A stretch of 56,549 nucleotides of DNA from Bordetella parapertussis (GCA_945906815.1 CAMDRT010000031.1:1-56549); one strand, 5' to 3'; counted from the first letter of the stretch, positions 26,577 through 35,084 are shown. Numbers and translations are program-made. The notes: generated from the sequence alone by a model not told the origin.

Positions 26577-27356
26577 ATGACATTTGAAACCATACTCTAT
26601 GAAGAAGACGGCGCTATCGGCTGGCTCACCCTGAACCGCCCTGACGACGGCAATATGTTCACGGCGCAGATGTGCTACGAGATACGCGACTGCATCAACG
26701 CCATACGCCGCGAGACGCGCACGCGCGTGCTGGTGATCACCGGCGCGGGCGACAAATTTTTCTGCATCGGCGGGCGCAAGGACGGTCTCGAAGACAGCAC
26801 GCTCTTCGCCGGCATGCTGCCCACGCTGGAAATCTACGAAAGCATCGAGCGCTTGCAAAAGCCGGTGATTGCATCGGTCAACGGCTACGCCGTTGGCGGC
26901 GGCCAGGTGCTGCAGGTGATGTGCGACATCACCATTGCCAAGGAAAGCGCGGTGTTTCGTCAGGTGGGCCCGATGATGGGCAGCTTCGACGCGGGTTACG
27001 GCACCTGGTACCTCGAAGACCTGGTGGGGAAAAAGAAAGCCAAGGAAATGTGGTTCGCCAATCCGCGCCTGTCGGCGCGTGAGGCGCTGGACATCGGCCT
27101 CATCAACAAAGTCGTGCCCGACGATAAACTGCACGAAGAAACGCGCAAGATGGCGCTGGAAATTGCCGATCGCGGCGCGTTTGCACTGGCTTCGCTCAAG
27201 GCGGCGTTCACTGCGCGTCATGGCGGCGTGTCGGGGCTGGCGCGGGTATCGCACGATCTGCTGCTGCGGCTGTACCTCGATACCGATGAATCCAAAGAGC
27301 TGGGTGCGTCGTTCCGTGGCAAGCGCAAGCCGGATACGGACAAGTTTGGGCATTGA
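26577..27356 (+). CDS. BadI/MenB-like ring-acting hydrolase (crotonase superfamily)
   Basis: 259 residues. It belongs to the crotonase superfamily but resembles the MenB/BadI branch, not ordinary hydratases: VNGYAVGGGQVLQVMCDITI, GPMMGSFDAGYGTWYLEDLV with the branch-specific Asp, VGKKKAKEMWF, and a C-terminal LYLDTDESKE...KRKPDTDK like that of BadI. BadI hydrolyses the ring of 2-ketocyclohexane-carboxyl-CoA to pimeloyl-CoA; MenB closes a naphthoate ring. No other menaquinone genes are nearby, while a ligase, hydratase, dehydrogenase and acyl-CoA dehydrogenase are, so ring cleavage is favoured. The start is 2 bp after the CoA-transferase stop. Confidence 0.82.
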   Translation: MTFETILYEEDGAIGWLTLNRPDDGNMFTAQMCYEIRDCINAIRRETRTRVLVITGAGDKFFCIGGRKDGLEDSTLFAGMLPTLEIYESIERLQKPVIASVNGYAVGGGQVLQVMCDITIAKESAVFRQVGPMMGSFDAGYGTWYLEDLVGKKKAKEMWFANPRLSAREALDIGLINKVVPDDKLHEETRKMALEIADRGAFALASLKAAFTARHGGVSGLARVSHDLLLRLYLDTDESKELGASFRGKRKPDTDKFGH

Positions 27357-27387
27357 GTTCAAATTCAACGTTAAAAACAACTTCTTC

Positions 27388-27454
27388 GACGCGGATTTAC
27401 GCAGATTTTTTCGCAGCGCGGTTTAATCTGCGTTCATCTGCGTAAATCTGTGTC
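27388..27454. repeat. Dispersed intergenic repeat, copy 1
   Basis: Between the hydrolase and ligase genes lies a block built from the word atctgcg in both orientations. The part at 27423-27454 recurs in inverted orientation at 56502-56532 with a single base insertion as the only difference. A partial inverted copy (gcggatttacgcagatt) precedes it. This type of word is common in intergenic repeats of proteobacterial genomes. Confidence 0.75.
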
Positions 27455-27467
27455 AAATGGTGTTTAG

Positions 27468-29111
27468 ATGTCCACATTACTTACACTGCACAATCCCCGC
27501 ACTGCGCGCCGCTATTACGAGGCTGGCTGGTGGCGCGCGGAAACGATGTATATGCTGCTCGCGCAGCACGCGCGTGCGCGTCCGCAGGCGTATGCGCTGC
27601 GTGACAGCCGCCATCGTCTGACCTGGGCGCAGTTGCTGGAATGGGTGGACGCACTCGCCGCCGATCTGCACGCGGCGGGCTTGAAGCGCGGCCAGCGCGT
27701 ATCCGTATGGCTGCCCAATCGGGTCGAAGCCACCGTAGTATTCCTCGCCTGCTCACGCCATGGTTATGTGTGTAACCCGTCGCTGCACCAGAACTACACG
27801 GTGGGAGAAATCATCACGCTGATGGAGCGCATCCAGACCTCGGCGCTGTTCGCGCAAGCCGGCTACGGTGCTGACGGCGATAAGGTGAATGTGTTTGATG
27901 CCGCGAAATCGCTGCCTGCATTAAAGCGCGTGTACGCCGTCGAGGGCGGCGGCTTCCCCGCGCCCGGCGCGGCACCCGACGCATCCCTGTTGCCGCCGGT
28001 GGACACCGACCCCGACAAAATCGTCTATCTCGCCTTCACTTCCGGCACCACCGGCATGCCCAAGGGCGTGCTGCACTCGGACAACACGCTACTCGCCAAT
28101 GGCCGCGCCATGGTGCACGACTGGCATCACGATCCACAGACGATCCTGTATACACACAGCCCGCTGTCGCATCACATAGCCACGGTGGCGATTGCGCAAA
28201 GTCTGTGCGCAGGTTTCGAGCTGGTGCTGAACGATCTCAAGCCGGGGATGAAGCCGCTCGACGGCCTGCTGGAAAGCGGCGCCACCTACGTCATGGGCGT
28301 GCCCACCCACGCCATCGATATTCTGGCCGACGCCAAACAGCGCGGCATGTCCGGCCTGGGCAAGGTCAACCTGTTCTATATGGCGGGCTCGACCATTCCG
28401 CCGGAGACCGCACGCGCGTTTCTCGACCGGGGCATCAAGCCGCAGAACATCTACGGCATGACCGAAAACGGTTCGCATCAATACACCATGCCCGACGACA
28501 GTGTGGAGATCATCACCAGCACTTGCGGCCGCGCCTGTCACGGCTACGAAACCCGCTTGTGGGATCAGGAAAATCCCGACGTCGAAGTGCAGCCCGGCGA
28601 CATCGGTGAAATCGGCACGCGCGGCGCGTTGTTGATGCTGGGGTATTTCAATCATCAGTCCGCCACGGAAAACGCATTCAACGCCGGCGGCTGGTTTATG
28701 AGCGGCGACCTGGGACGCATGGACGCTCAGGGCAATCTGCAGATAGTCGGGCGCAAGAAGGATTTGATTATTCGCGGCGGGCACAACATCCATCCCTCGC
28801 GCATCGAGAACCTGGCATTAAAGCACGCGGCAGTATTGAAGGCGGCAGCCTATCCTGTCGCCGATACGCGTCTGGGTGAGCGCGTGTGTCTGGCGGTCAT
28901 ACAGCGCGAGGGCACGCCAGTCGAAGCCGATCAGTTGCTGGCGCATCTGCATGCAGCAGGCCTGTCCAAATACGATATGCCCGAATTTTTTATTCGCATG
29001 GAAGCTTTCCCGTTGACCGCCAGCGGCAAGATTCTCAAGCGCGAACTGGTGGAGTGGACCCGGGCCGGCAAAATAGCACCCACGCCGGTGCGTTGGGTGG
29101 CTAAATCGTGA
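27468..29111 (+). CDS. AMP-forming acyl-CoA ligase, cyclohexanecarboxylate-type
   Basis: 547 residues of the ANL superfamily. Core motifs are the P-loop-like AFTSGTTGMPKG near residue 190, YGMTENG in the adenylate-binding region, SGDLGRMDAQGNL, and the C-terminal hinge GRKKDLIIRGGHNIHP with the catalytic Lys in ASGKILKREL. It activates a carboxylic acid to its CoA thioester with ATP. Its N-terminal LHNPRTARRYYEAGWWRAET resembles ligases annotated for alicyclic acids. The gene sits with BadI-, BadK-, BadH- and AliB-like genes, which suggests an AliA-like role on cyclohexanecarboxylate or a related cyclic acid. Fatty-acid or aryl-acid activation is the alternative. Confidence 0.88.
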   Translation: MSTLLTLHNPRTARRYYEAGWWRAETMYMLLAQHARARPQAYALRDSRHRLTWAQLLEWVDALAADLHAAGLKRGQRVSVWLPNRVEATVVFLACSRHGYVCNPSLHQNYTVGEIITLMERIQTSALFAQAGYGADGDKVNVFDAAKSLPALKRVYAVEGGGFPAPGAAPDASLLPPVDTDPDKIVYLAFTSGTTGMPKGVLHSDNTLLANGRAMVHDWHHDPQTILYTHSPLSHHIATVAIAQSLCAGFELVLNDLKPGMKPLDGLLESGATYVMGVPTHAIDILADAKQRGMSGLGKVNLFYMAGSTIPPETARAFLDRGIKPQNIYGMTENGSHQYTMPDDSVEIITSTCGRACHGYETRLWDQENPDVEVQPGDIGEIGTRGALLMLGYFNHQSATENAFNAGGWFMSGDLGRMDAQGNLQIVGRKKDLIIRGGHNIHPSRIENLALKHAAVLKAAAYPVADTRLGERVCLAVIQREGTPVEADQLLAHLHAAGLSKYDMPEFFIRMEAFPLTASGKILKRELVEWTRAGKIAPTPVRWVAKS

Positions 29112-29141
29112 GGTGTGAGGCGAAAGGTGTGAGGTGTCGCA

Positions 29142-29921
29142 ATGGCAATTGAGCTAAGTCGCATTGAGGAATTCGCGTTGATTACGATCAACCGCCCCGA
29201 TGCCTTGAACGCACTTTCGATGGCGCTGATCCGCGATCTGGGCGCGCGCTTTGACGAAGTAGCCAAAAGCGATGCGCGCGCACTGCTCATCACCGGTGCG
29301 GGGACCAAGGCATTCTGCGCCGGCGCGGACATCGGCGAACTCACCGGGCGCGGGCTGGTGGCGCAAAAACAGGGCGGTGAATTCGGGCAGGCGACTTTCG
29401 CCAAACTCGACACGCTGCCGCTGCCTTCGGTCGCGCTGATCAATGGCTATGCGTTCGGCGGCGGCATGGAACTCGCACTCGCGTGCACGTTTCGGCTCGC
29501 CACGCGCAACGCCAAAATGGGCACACCCGAAATCAAACTCGGCCTCATCCCCGGCTACGGCGGCACCCAACGTTTGCCGCGAGTGGTGGGCGAGGCGCGC
29601 GCGCTGGAGATGGTGATGACCGGGCGCACCGTAGACGCGGAAGAAGCGCTGCGCATCGGCCTGGTGAATCGCTTAGTTGACAACAATCGCGATGGCGATG
29701 TGGTGGCGGCAGGCGTAGCGTTTGCGCGCGAGTTCTCCGGCTACAGCCTGCCGGTGCTGGGCTACGCGCGCGATGCGGTCAAACGCGCGGGCGAGACCCC
29801 GTTGCACGAAGGGCTGAAAATAGAGACCGATCTGGGCACGCTGGCGTTTCAGACGGAAGATTCAAAAGAAGGCATGGCGGCGTTCATGGCGAAACGCAAA
29901 CCGAAATTTCGTGACGCGTGA
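29142..29921 (+). CDS. Enoyl-CoA hydratase (BadK-like)
   Basis: 259 residues of the crotonase family. The oxyanion-hole segment INGYAFGGGMELALAC carries the first catalytic Glu, and GTPEIKLGLIPGYGGTQRLP carries the second, so a true hydratase is expected. It adds water to a 2,3-unsaturated acyl-CoA; in the inferred pathway the substrate would be cyclohex-1-ene-carboxyl-CoA. It begins 30 bp after the ligase, behind a gaggtg ribosome-binding site, and ends 10 bp before the SDR gene. It could equally serve general beta-oxidation. Confidence 0.9.
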   Translation: MAIELSRIEEFALITINRPDALNALSMALIRDLGARFDEVAKSDARALLITGAGTKAFCAGADIGELTGRGLVAQKQGGEFGQATFAKLDTLPLPSVALINGYAFGGGMELALACTFRLATRNAKMGTPEIKLGLIPGYGGTQRLPRVVGEARALEMVMTGRTVDAEEALRIGLVNRLVDNNRDGDVVAAGVAFAREFSGYSLPVLGYARDAVKRAGETPLHEGLKIETDLGTLAFQTEDSKEGMAAFMAKRKPKFRDA

Positions 29922-29931
29922 GGGGTGAGAC

Positions 29932-30672
29932 GTGAAGCGTAACAAAACCATCGTAGTCACCGGCGCCAGCCGCGGCATCGGCGCCACCATCGCACTGGAA
30001 CTCGCGGGACGCGGGTTCACGGTGGCGTGCCTCACGCGCAAAGGTCAGGGACCAGAAGTCACGGTGCCGGCTGCACTCGCGCCGCGTTTTGTTAATGCGC
30101 GCTGTGATGTCACCGACGAAACCAGCGTCAAACAGGCACTCGCTGAAATCGCGCAAATAACCGGTGCCATCCACGGTATCGTCAACAACGCCGGCATACA
30201 TCTCGATGCGGCGAGCGACAAGCTCACGTTGGATGTCTACAATCAGGTGATGAACACCAATGCCACGGCGGTGTTCACCGCCTGCCGCGAGGTCTATCCG
30301 CACCTGGTTAAGGCGGGCGGCGGCATCATCGTCAACATCGGTTCGTTTTTCGACAAAATCGGCGTTAAGCGCAATGTCGCTTACTGTGCGTCGAAAGCGG
30401 CGGTGGGCGCGATCACGCGTTGTCTGGCGGTAGAGTGGGCGGGCAAGGGCATCCGCGTGCTCGACGTCGCACCGGGTTACATCGAAACCGATCTTAATCG
30501 CGATGCGTTCAAAGGGCCGCTGCGCGAATTTCTCGCCAAACGCATACCCGGCGGCAAGCACGGCACGCCACAGGACATTGCGCGGCTGGTGGCGGCGATT
30601 TTCAGCGAGGACCTAGCGTTTCTCAATGGCGAAACCATCTACATCGACGGCGGGCAAGGCATTGCCCATTAG
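29932..30672 (+). CDS. Short-chain dehydrogenase/reductase (BadH-like role)
   Basis: 246 residues from a GTG start with an aggggtgag ribosome-binding site. The cofactor motif GASRGIG lies at about residues 11-17, followed by the VNNAG motif, the catalytic Ser in VNIGSFFDK and Tyr-x3-Lys in YCASKAA. The C-terminal ETIYIDGG is typical of classical SDRs. The natural role in this context is oxidation of a 2-hydroxyacyl-CoA ring intermediate with NAD+. A reductive role cannot be excluded, since SDR substrate choice is not readable from the sequence. Confidence 0.9.
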   Translation: MKRNKTIVVTGASRGIGATIALELAGRGFTVACLTRKGQGPEVTVPAALAPRFVNARCDVTDETSVKQALAEIAQITGAIHGIVNNAGIHLDAASDKLTLDVYNQVMNTNATAVFTACREVYPHLVKAGGGIIVNIGSFFDKIGVKRNVAYCASKAAVGAITRCLAVEWAGKGIRVLDVAPGYIETDLNRDAFKGPLREFLAKRIPGGKHGTPQDIARLVAAIFSEDLAFLNGETIYIDGGQGIAH

Positions 30673-30719
30673 AGGTTAATATAACCATATGTTTTTAAAC
30701 GATAATTAATGGTTCCTCG

Positions 30720-31886
30720 ATGAAGATCTTTGAGCGCCTGGATAGTAGCGTCGAATTCAGCAGTGAAGAACGTATGCTGATCGACGCCGTGCGCACACTC
30801 GCGCGCGAGCAGATTGCGCCCCGCGCGGCGGCGTTTGACCGCAGCGGCGAATTTCCGTGGGACAACGTCAAAGCGATCAACACGCTGGGTTTGAACGCGA
30901 TGTTCGTGCCCGACGCGTACGGCGGCGCGCTGCTGTCGTATGCGGCATATCTCGAGTGTGTGCGCGAGATCAGCAAGGCATGCGCGTCTACCGGCGTGAT
31001 CTGGGCCACTAATTTTCACGCGATGAAGCCGCTGATTGAGTTCGGCAACGAAGAACAGAAGCAACGTCTGTTACCTCGGGTGGCGGCGGGCGCGCTGGCC
31101 TCACTGGTGATCACCGAAGCGAGCGCGGGTTCCGACGCCACCGGCATGAAAACCGCCTTCACGCCTGACGGGGACAGCATCATCGTCAATGGCACGAAAA
31201 CCTTTATCACCAACGGCGCCCATGCTGACCTGTTGCTGGTGTTCGGCAAATGGAGCGAGATTGGTGATAGCAAGGCATCGATCTCGGCGCTGATCATCGA
31301 GAAAGGCACACCCGGACTGACAGTGCTGCGCGAGGAAGACAAGATGGGCCTGCGCGCTTCCAGCACGGCGACGCTGGCGTTTGACAACTGCCGTGTGCCG
31401 CGCGCCAATTTGCTGTGCAATCCCGGCGATGGCCTGAAGATACTGCTGACTTCGCTCAACCGTTCACGGCCGAGCGTGGCGGCGCACGCGCTGGGCATCG
31501 CGCGCGGCGCGTTCGAGGACGCCGTGGCGTACATCAACGAACGTAAACAATCCGGACGCAAAATCGTCGAGTTTCAGGGCATCCAGTTCATGCTCGCCGA
31601 CATGGCGACCGACCTCGCGCAGTGCGAAGCGTGGCTATGGCACGTTGCGCGACTGGTCGATGGCGGCGCCAGCGATTTCGGTGTCGAATCGTCGATGCTC
31701 AAGATGCGCGCTGCCGATATCGCTATGCGCATCGCGACCGATGCAGTGCAATTGCACGGTGGCTATGGCTATATCAAAGACTTTCGTGTGGAGCGCCTGA
31801 TGCGCGATGCCAAGATCACGCAAATATGGGAAGGCACCAATCAGATTCATCGGCAGTTGATAGGGCGGAGTTTCTTGAAAAGGTGA
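30720..31886 (+). CDS. Acyl-CoA dehydrogenase (AliB-like role)
   Basis: 388 residues, the standard length. The N-terminal helical domain ends near LVITEASAGSD, the FAD-binding loop. The C-terminal part carries QLHGGYGYIKDFRVERLMRD and IWEGTNQIH with the catalytic base Glu371. It introduces a 2,3 double bond into an acyl-CoA and passes electrons to an electron-transfer flavoprotein, which is not encoded here. It follows the SDR gene by 47 bp. In the inferred route it would oxidise cyclohexane-carboxyl-CoA. The stop codon lies within the start of a tandem repeat array. Confidence 0.9.
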   Translation: MKIFERLDSSVEFSSEERMLIDAVRTLAREQIAPRAAAFDRSGEFPWDNVKAINTLGLNAMFVPDAYGGALLSYAAYLECVREISKACASTGVIWATNFHAMKPLIEFGNEEQKQRLLPRVAAGALASLVITEASAGSDATGMKTAFTPDGDSIIVNGTKTFITNGAHADLLLVFGKWSEIGDSKASISALIIEKGTPGLTVLREEDKMGLRASSTATLAFDNCRVPRANLLCNPGDGLKILLTSLNRSRPSVAAHALGIARGAFEDAVAYINERKQSGRKIVEFQGIQFMLADMATDLAQCEAWLWHVARLVDGGASDFGVESSMLKMRAADIAMRIATDAVQLHGGYGYIKDFRVERLMRDAKITQIWEGTNQIHRQLIGRSFLKR

Positions 31887-31980
31887 ACGGGTGAACAGGT
31901 GAACGGGTGAACGGGTAACATCGCGCGAGGTGACTCGTTCACCTGTTCACCCATTCACTCGTTCACCCGTTCACCCATTC
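31882..31980. repeat. Inverted tandem repeat array (gtgaacgg units)
   Basis: Four tandem units of about 8 bases (gtgaacgg/gtgaacag) at 31882-31915 face about five units of the complementary word (gttcaccc/gttcacct) at 31937-31980. Transcribed, the two arms could form a long hairpin of about 35 bp. It covers the acyl-CoA dehydrogenase stop and ends about 20 bp before the next gene, so it may act in mRNA stability or partial termination. There is no U-tract. Confidence 0.8.
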
Positions 31981-32000
31981 ACGTCGTACAGGGACTAACT

Positions 32001-33131
32001 ATGCCCAATATAAATTCACAACAGCCGCTCGCCGGCATACGCGTGCTCGATTTCAGCACCCTGCTGCCGGGGCCGCTGGCGACCCTGATTCTCGCCGAGG
32101 CAGGCGCGGACGTGATCAAAATTGAGCGTCCGGGTCGCGGCGATGAAATGCGCTCCTATGTACCGAAGTTCGGCGCTGACAGCGTCAACTTCGCCCTACT
32201 CAACCGTGGCAAGAAAAGCATCGCCATCGATCTCAAGGATGATGCGGCGCGCGCATCGCTGCTGCCGCTGATTCAGCAAGCGGATGTGGTGGTCGAGCAA
32301 TTCCGTCCCGGTGTGATGGCGCGCCTGGGCCTCGGCTATGAGGCGCTGGCTGCGATCAATCCGCGCATTATCTATTGCGCGATCACCGGTTACGGACAGG
32401 ACGGCCCGCGTGCGCAGGTGGCGGCGCACGATCTGAACTATGTCGCCGAATCCGGCCTGCTGTCACTGTCCGCCGGTGCCGACGGCGCGCCGGTGGTGCC
32501 GGGCGCGCTGATTGCCGACATTGGCGGTGGCGCGTATCCCGCGGTGATCAATATTCTGCTGGCGCTGCGTGCGCGCGACGCGAGCGGCAAGGGCTGCCAG
32601 CTCGATATCGCGATGGGCGACAATCTGTTCACCTTCCTCTACTGGGCCATCGGCAACGGCCTCGCGGCAGGCGAGTGGCCGCTACCGGGTGCCGAACGTG
32701 TCACCGGCGGCTCGCCGCGTTTTTACATCTATCGCACGCGCGACCATAAATTTATTGCCGCCGCACCGCTGGAACAAAAGTTCTGGGAGAATTTCTGCGA
32801 TGCCATCGAACTCGCGCCCGGGTTGCGCGACGACGAAAAGGATGCTGCGGCCACCACACGCGCGGTCGCGCAATGCATCGGCGAAAAAACGGCCGCCGAG
32901 TGGCAGGCACGATTCGCGGGTAAGGACCTGTGCTGTTGTGTGATGGCGAGCGTCGAAGAAGCGCTTAACGATGCGCACTTCCAGGCGCGCGGCGTGTTCA
33001 GCCGCAAAATTTCCGCTGACGGAAAATCCATCACCGCATTGCCGGTGCCGGTGGCCGCTGCGTTTCGTTCCTCACAAATCGATGCCAGCTACCCCGCTTT
33101 GGGCAATGCGAATGAAATACTAAAATTATAA
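32001..33131 (+). CDS. AMACR-like racemase / family III CoA-transferase
   Basis: 376 residues. It shares the CaiB/BaiF fold (VLDFSTLLPGPLATLILAEA, GADVIKIERPGRGDEMR) but has the residues of alpha-methylacyl-CoA racemases: AAHDLNYVAESGLL (His143, Asp144) and ALIADIGGG (Asp173). Racemases invert the 2-methyl centre of branched acyl-CoAs so that stereospecific dehydrogenases can act. That would suit a substituted cyclic or terpenoid acid. The DIAMGDNLF segment and length also fit CoA-transferases. It follows the repeat array and precedes a quinone oxidoreductase. Confidence 0.85.
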   Translation: MPNINSQQPLAGIRVLDFSTLLPGPLATLILAEAGADVIKIERPGRGDEMRSYVPKFGADSVNFALLNRGKKSIAIDLKDDAARASLLPLIQQADVVVEQFRPGVMARLGLGYEALAAINPRIIYCAITGYGQDGPRAQVAAHDLNYVAESGLLSLSAGADGAPVVPGALIADIGGGAYPAVINILLALRARDASGKGCQLDIAMGDNLFTFLYWAIGNGLAAGEWPLPGAERVTGGSPRFYIYRTRDHKFIAAAPLEQKFWENFCDAIELAPGLRDDEKDAAATTRAVAQCIGEKTAAEWQARFAGKDLCCCVMASVEEALNDAHFQARGVFSRKISADGKSITALPVPVAAAFRSSQIDASYPALGNANEILKL

Positions 33132-33156
33132 TAAAAACAATTACTTAAGAAATATC

Positions 33157-34149
33157 ATGCAAGCATTAATCATTCGCGAACACGGCGCGCTCGAAAACCT
33201 CTGCCTCGGTGAATTCCCCGATCCGCAACCTGGCAAGGGAGAGGTGCTGGTCGATGTCCACGCAGCGAGTGTGAATTTCCCCGATCTGCTGGTGATTAAC
33301 GGCAGCTATCAGCATCTGCCGCCGCGTCCGTTTGTGCCGGGCAAGGATCTCGCCGGTGTGGTGGCTGCGGTGGGCGAAGGCGTCACCCGCGTGAAGCCCG
33401 GCGATCGCGTGCTGGCGCAGATCGAGCATGGCGCATTTGCGCAGCGCGCTGTGGTGCGCGAGGCACTGTGTTTTGTGATGCCCGCGAGCATGCGCTACGA
33501 AGACGGCGCGGCGATGGGGCTGGTGTACCTGACCGCGCATAACGCGCTGCTGGAACGCGCGCAGTTTCGCGCGGGGGAAACCGTGCTGGTCACCGGCGCG
33601 GCGGGCGGGGTGGGACTGGCCGCGGTGCAACTGGCCAAGGCGTTGGGCGCGGTGGTGGTGGCTGCGGTCAGCTCGGAAGAAAAAGCGCGGGTCGCACGCG
33701 CGGGCGGCGCCGACCATGTGGTGCGCACGGATGTGCCTGAGCTGCGGGATACGTTTCGTCAGCAGGTGTTCGACGCCGTGGGACAGCGCGGCATCGATGT
33801 GGTGCTGGATTCCGTCGGTGGCGATGTGTTCGACGCCTGCCTGCGCGTGATGGCGTGGTGCGGGCGGCTGGTGATCATCGGTTTTGCCGCCGGGCGCATT
33901 CCGCAAGTGAAGGCAGGTTATCTGCTGGTGAAAAATATTTCACTGATCGGTTTGCAGAGCAGCGACTATCGTGAGCGCGCACCCGAAGTGGTGCGCAAAG
34001 CGTATGAGCACCTGTTCGCGTTGTATGAACAGGGCAAGATCAAGCCGCAGGTGATGGCGGCGTATCCGTTGCAGGATTATCTCGCGGCGCTGCGCACGGT
34101 GCAGGATCGCAAAGTGCTGGGCAAAGTGGTTATTACCATGCGCGTTTGA
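33157..34149 (+). CDS. NADPH:quinone oxidoreductase family protein
   Basis: 330 residues of the MDR superfamily without the structural or catalytic zinc ligands. Visible are FPDLLVINGSYQHLPPRPFV, PGKDLAGVVAAVGEGV, the nucleotide motif VTGAAGGVGLAAVQLAKALGA and DVVLDSVGGDVF. It is likely a cytoplasmic NADPH-dependent reductase of quinones or enoyl thioesters. It is 25 bp after the racemase-like gene and is followed by a strong hairpin, so it probably closes that transcript. It is clearly diverged from the paralogues at 23938 and 47410. Confidence 0.9.
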   Translation: MQALIIREHGALENLCLGEFPDPQPGKGEVLVDVHAASVNFPDLLVINGSYQHLPPRPFVPGKDLAGVVAAVGEGVTRVKPGDRVLAQIEHGAFAQRAVVREALCFVMPASMRYEDGAAMGLVYLTAHNALLERAQFRAGETVLVTGAAGGVGLAAVQLAKALGAVVVAAVSSEEKARVARAGGADHVVRTDVPELRDTFRQQVFDAVGQRGIDVVLDSVGGDVFDACLRVMAWCGRLVIIGFAAGRIPQVKAGYLLVKNISLIGLQSSDYRERAPEVVRKAYEHLFALYEQGKIKPQVMAAYPLQDYLAALRTVQDRKVLGKVVITMRV

Positions 34150-34199
34150 CAGCACGTAGTGCGCAGCTTATACATCTAAAGTCAACCGAAGAATCTATC

Positions 34200-34270
34200 A
34201 CCGCGGAACACACGGAATACGCGGAAGGAACAACCTCGGGGTTTTCCGCGTATTCCGTGTGTTCCGCGGT
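34200..34270. repeat. Perfect 27-bp inverted repeat hairpin
   Basis: Arms at 34200-34226 and 34244-34270 are exact reverse complements over 27 bases with a 17-base spacer. It lies 34 bp before the next start codon, between two same-strand genes. There is no terminal T-run. It could act as a terminator or attenuator, or be a palindromic repetitive element carried elsewhere in the genome. Confidence 0.92.
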
Positions 34271-34303
34271 TAAAATATTTTGAATTTTAGTAAGGAGACA
34301 AAC

Positions 34304-35068
34304 ATGTACGGATGGCGCGGACGCATCGGCTTGCTGGTTCCCTCGATCAACACCACCATGGAAACCGAGTTCTGGAAAATCGCGCCGCCCGGCGTGTCGG
34401 TGCATACCGCGCGCATCGCTGGCGGACGCGAAGGCACGCCGGAAACGCTGCGCGGCATGGAAGACGCCAGCAAAGCAGCGGCGCGTGATGTGGGCATGAT
34501 CGAGCCGGATGTGGTGGTCTACGGCTGCACCAGCGGCAGCTTTTTCGAAGGCCCGACCTGGAACAAGAAAATCGCCGAGCAGCTCACCGCAATCACCCAC
34601 GCGCCCACCGTGACCACCGCCGGCGGCATGGCGGCGTGTCTGCAGGCGGGCGGATACAAGAAGGTCGATATCGTGACGCCGTATGTCGAAGTCACCAACG
34701 AGCGCCTCAAGCATTTCCTCAAGGCGCACGGCATCGACGTGGTGAAGCTCGGCACCTTCGACATGCTCGACATGTTCGATCACGCCAAGATTCAACCCGA
34801 AGAAATTTACCGCAAGGTGAAAGAAATCACCACACCCAAATCCGAGGCGGTGTTCGTGGCGTGTACGCAGTTGCGCGCGCTGGAAGTGCTGGATCAGTTG
34901 GAGCGCGATCTGGGCAAGCCGGTGTATTCCGCAGTGCAGGCCTCGGCATGGCAGGCGTATGAGGTGATGGGGGTGGATCCGAAAATCATGGATTGCGGTA
35001 GTCTGCTGCGTAAATTGTCCGAGCCGGGATCGCACAAGAAACCGGCGCGAAAACTGCGCTCGGCTTAG
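34304..35068 (+). CDS. Maleate isomerase / Asp-Glu racemase family enzyme
   Basis: 254 residues from the ATG at 34304, chosen for the aaggag six bases upstream; an in-frame TTG at 34280 is weaker. Two cysteines sit in the family's twin motifs, VVYGCTSGSF (Cys75) and VFVACTQLRA (Cys187). The start GRIGLLVPSINTTMETEF is typical of maleate cis-trans isomerases and arylmalonate decarboxylases. Arylmalonate decarboxylase keeps only the second Cys, so the presence of both points to an isomerase or racemase. It probably acts in the cytoplasm on a small dicarboxylate. It leads a run with a small protein and a Bug receptor, which would fit uptake plus conversion of an organic acid. Confidence 0.85.
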   Translation: MYGWRGRIGLLVPSINTTMETEFWKIAPPGVSVHTARIAGGREGTPETLRGMEDASKAAARDVGMIEPDVVVYGCTSGSFFEGPTWNKKIAEQLTAITHAPTVTTAGGMAACLQAGGYKKVDIVTPYVEVTNERLKHFLKAHGIDVVKLGTFDMLDMFDHAKIQPEEIYRKVKEITTPKSEAVFVACTQLRALEVLDQLERDLGKPVYSAVQASAWQAYEVMGVDPKIMDCGSLLRKLSEPGSHKKPARKLRSA

Positions 35069-35084
35069 GCAAGCGCCACTCCCC

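Noticed and set aside
31882..31980. CRISPR array
   Set aside because: The units are about 8 bases long, directly abutting and facing each other, with no spacers and no cas genes.
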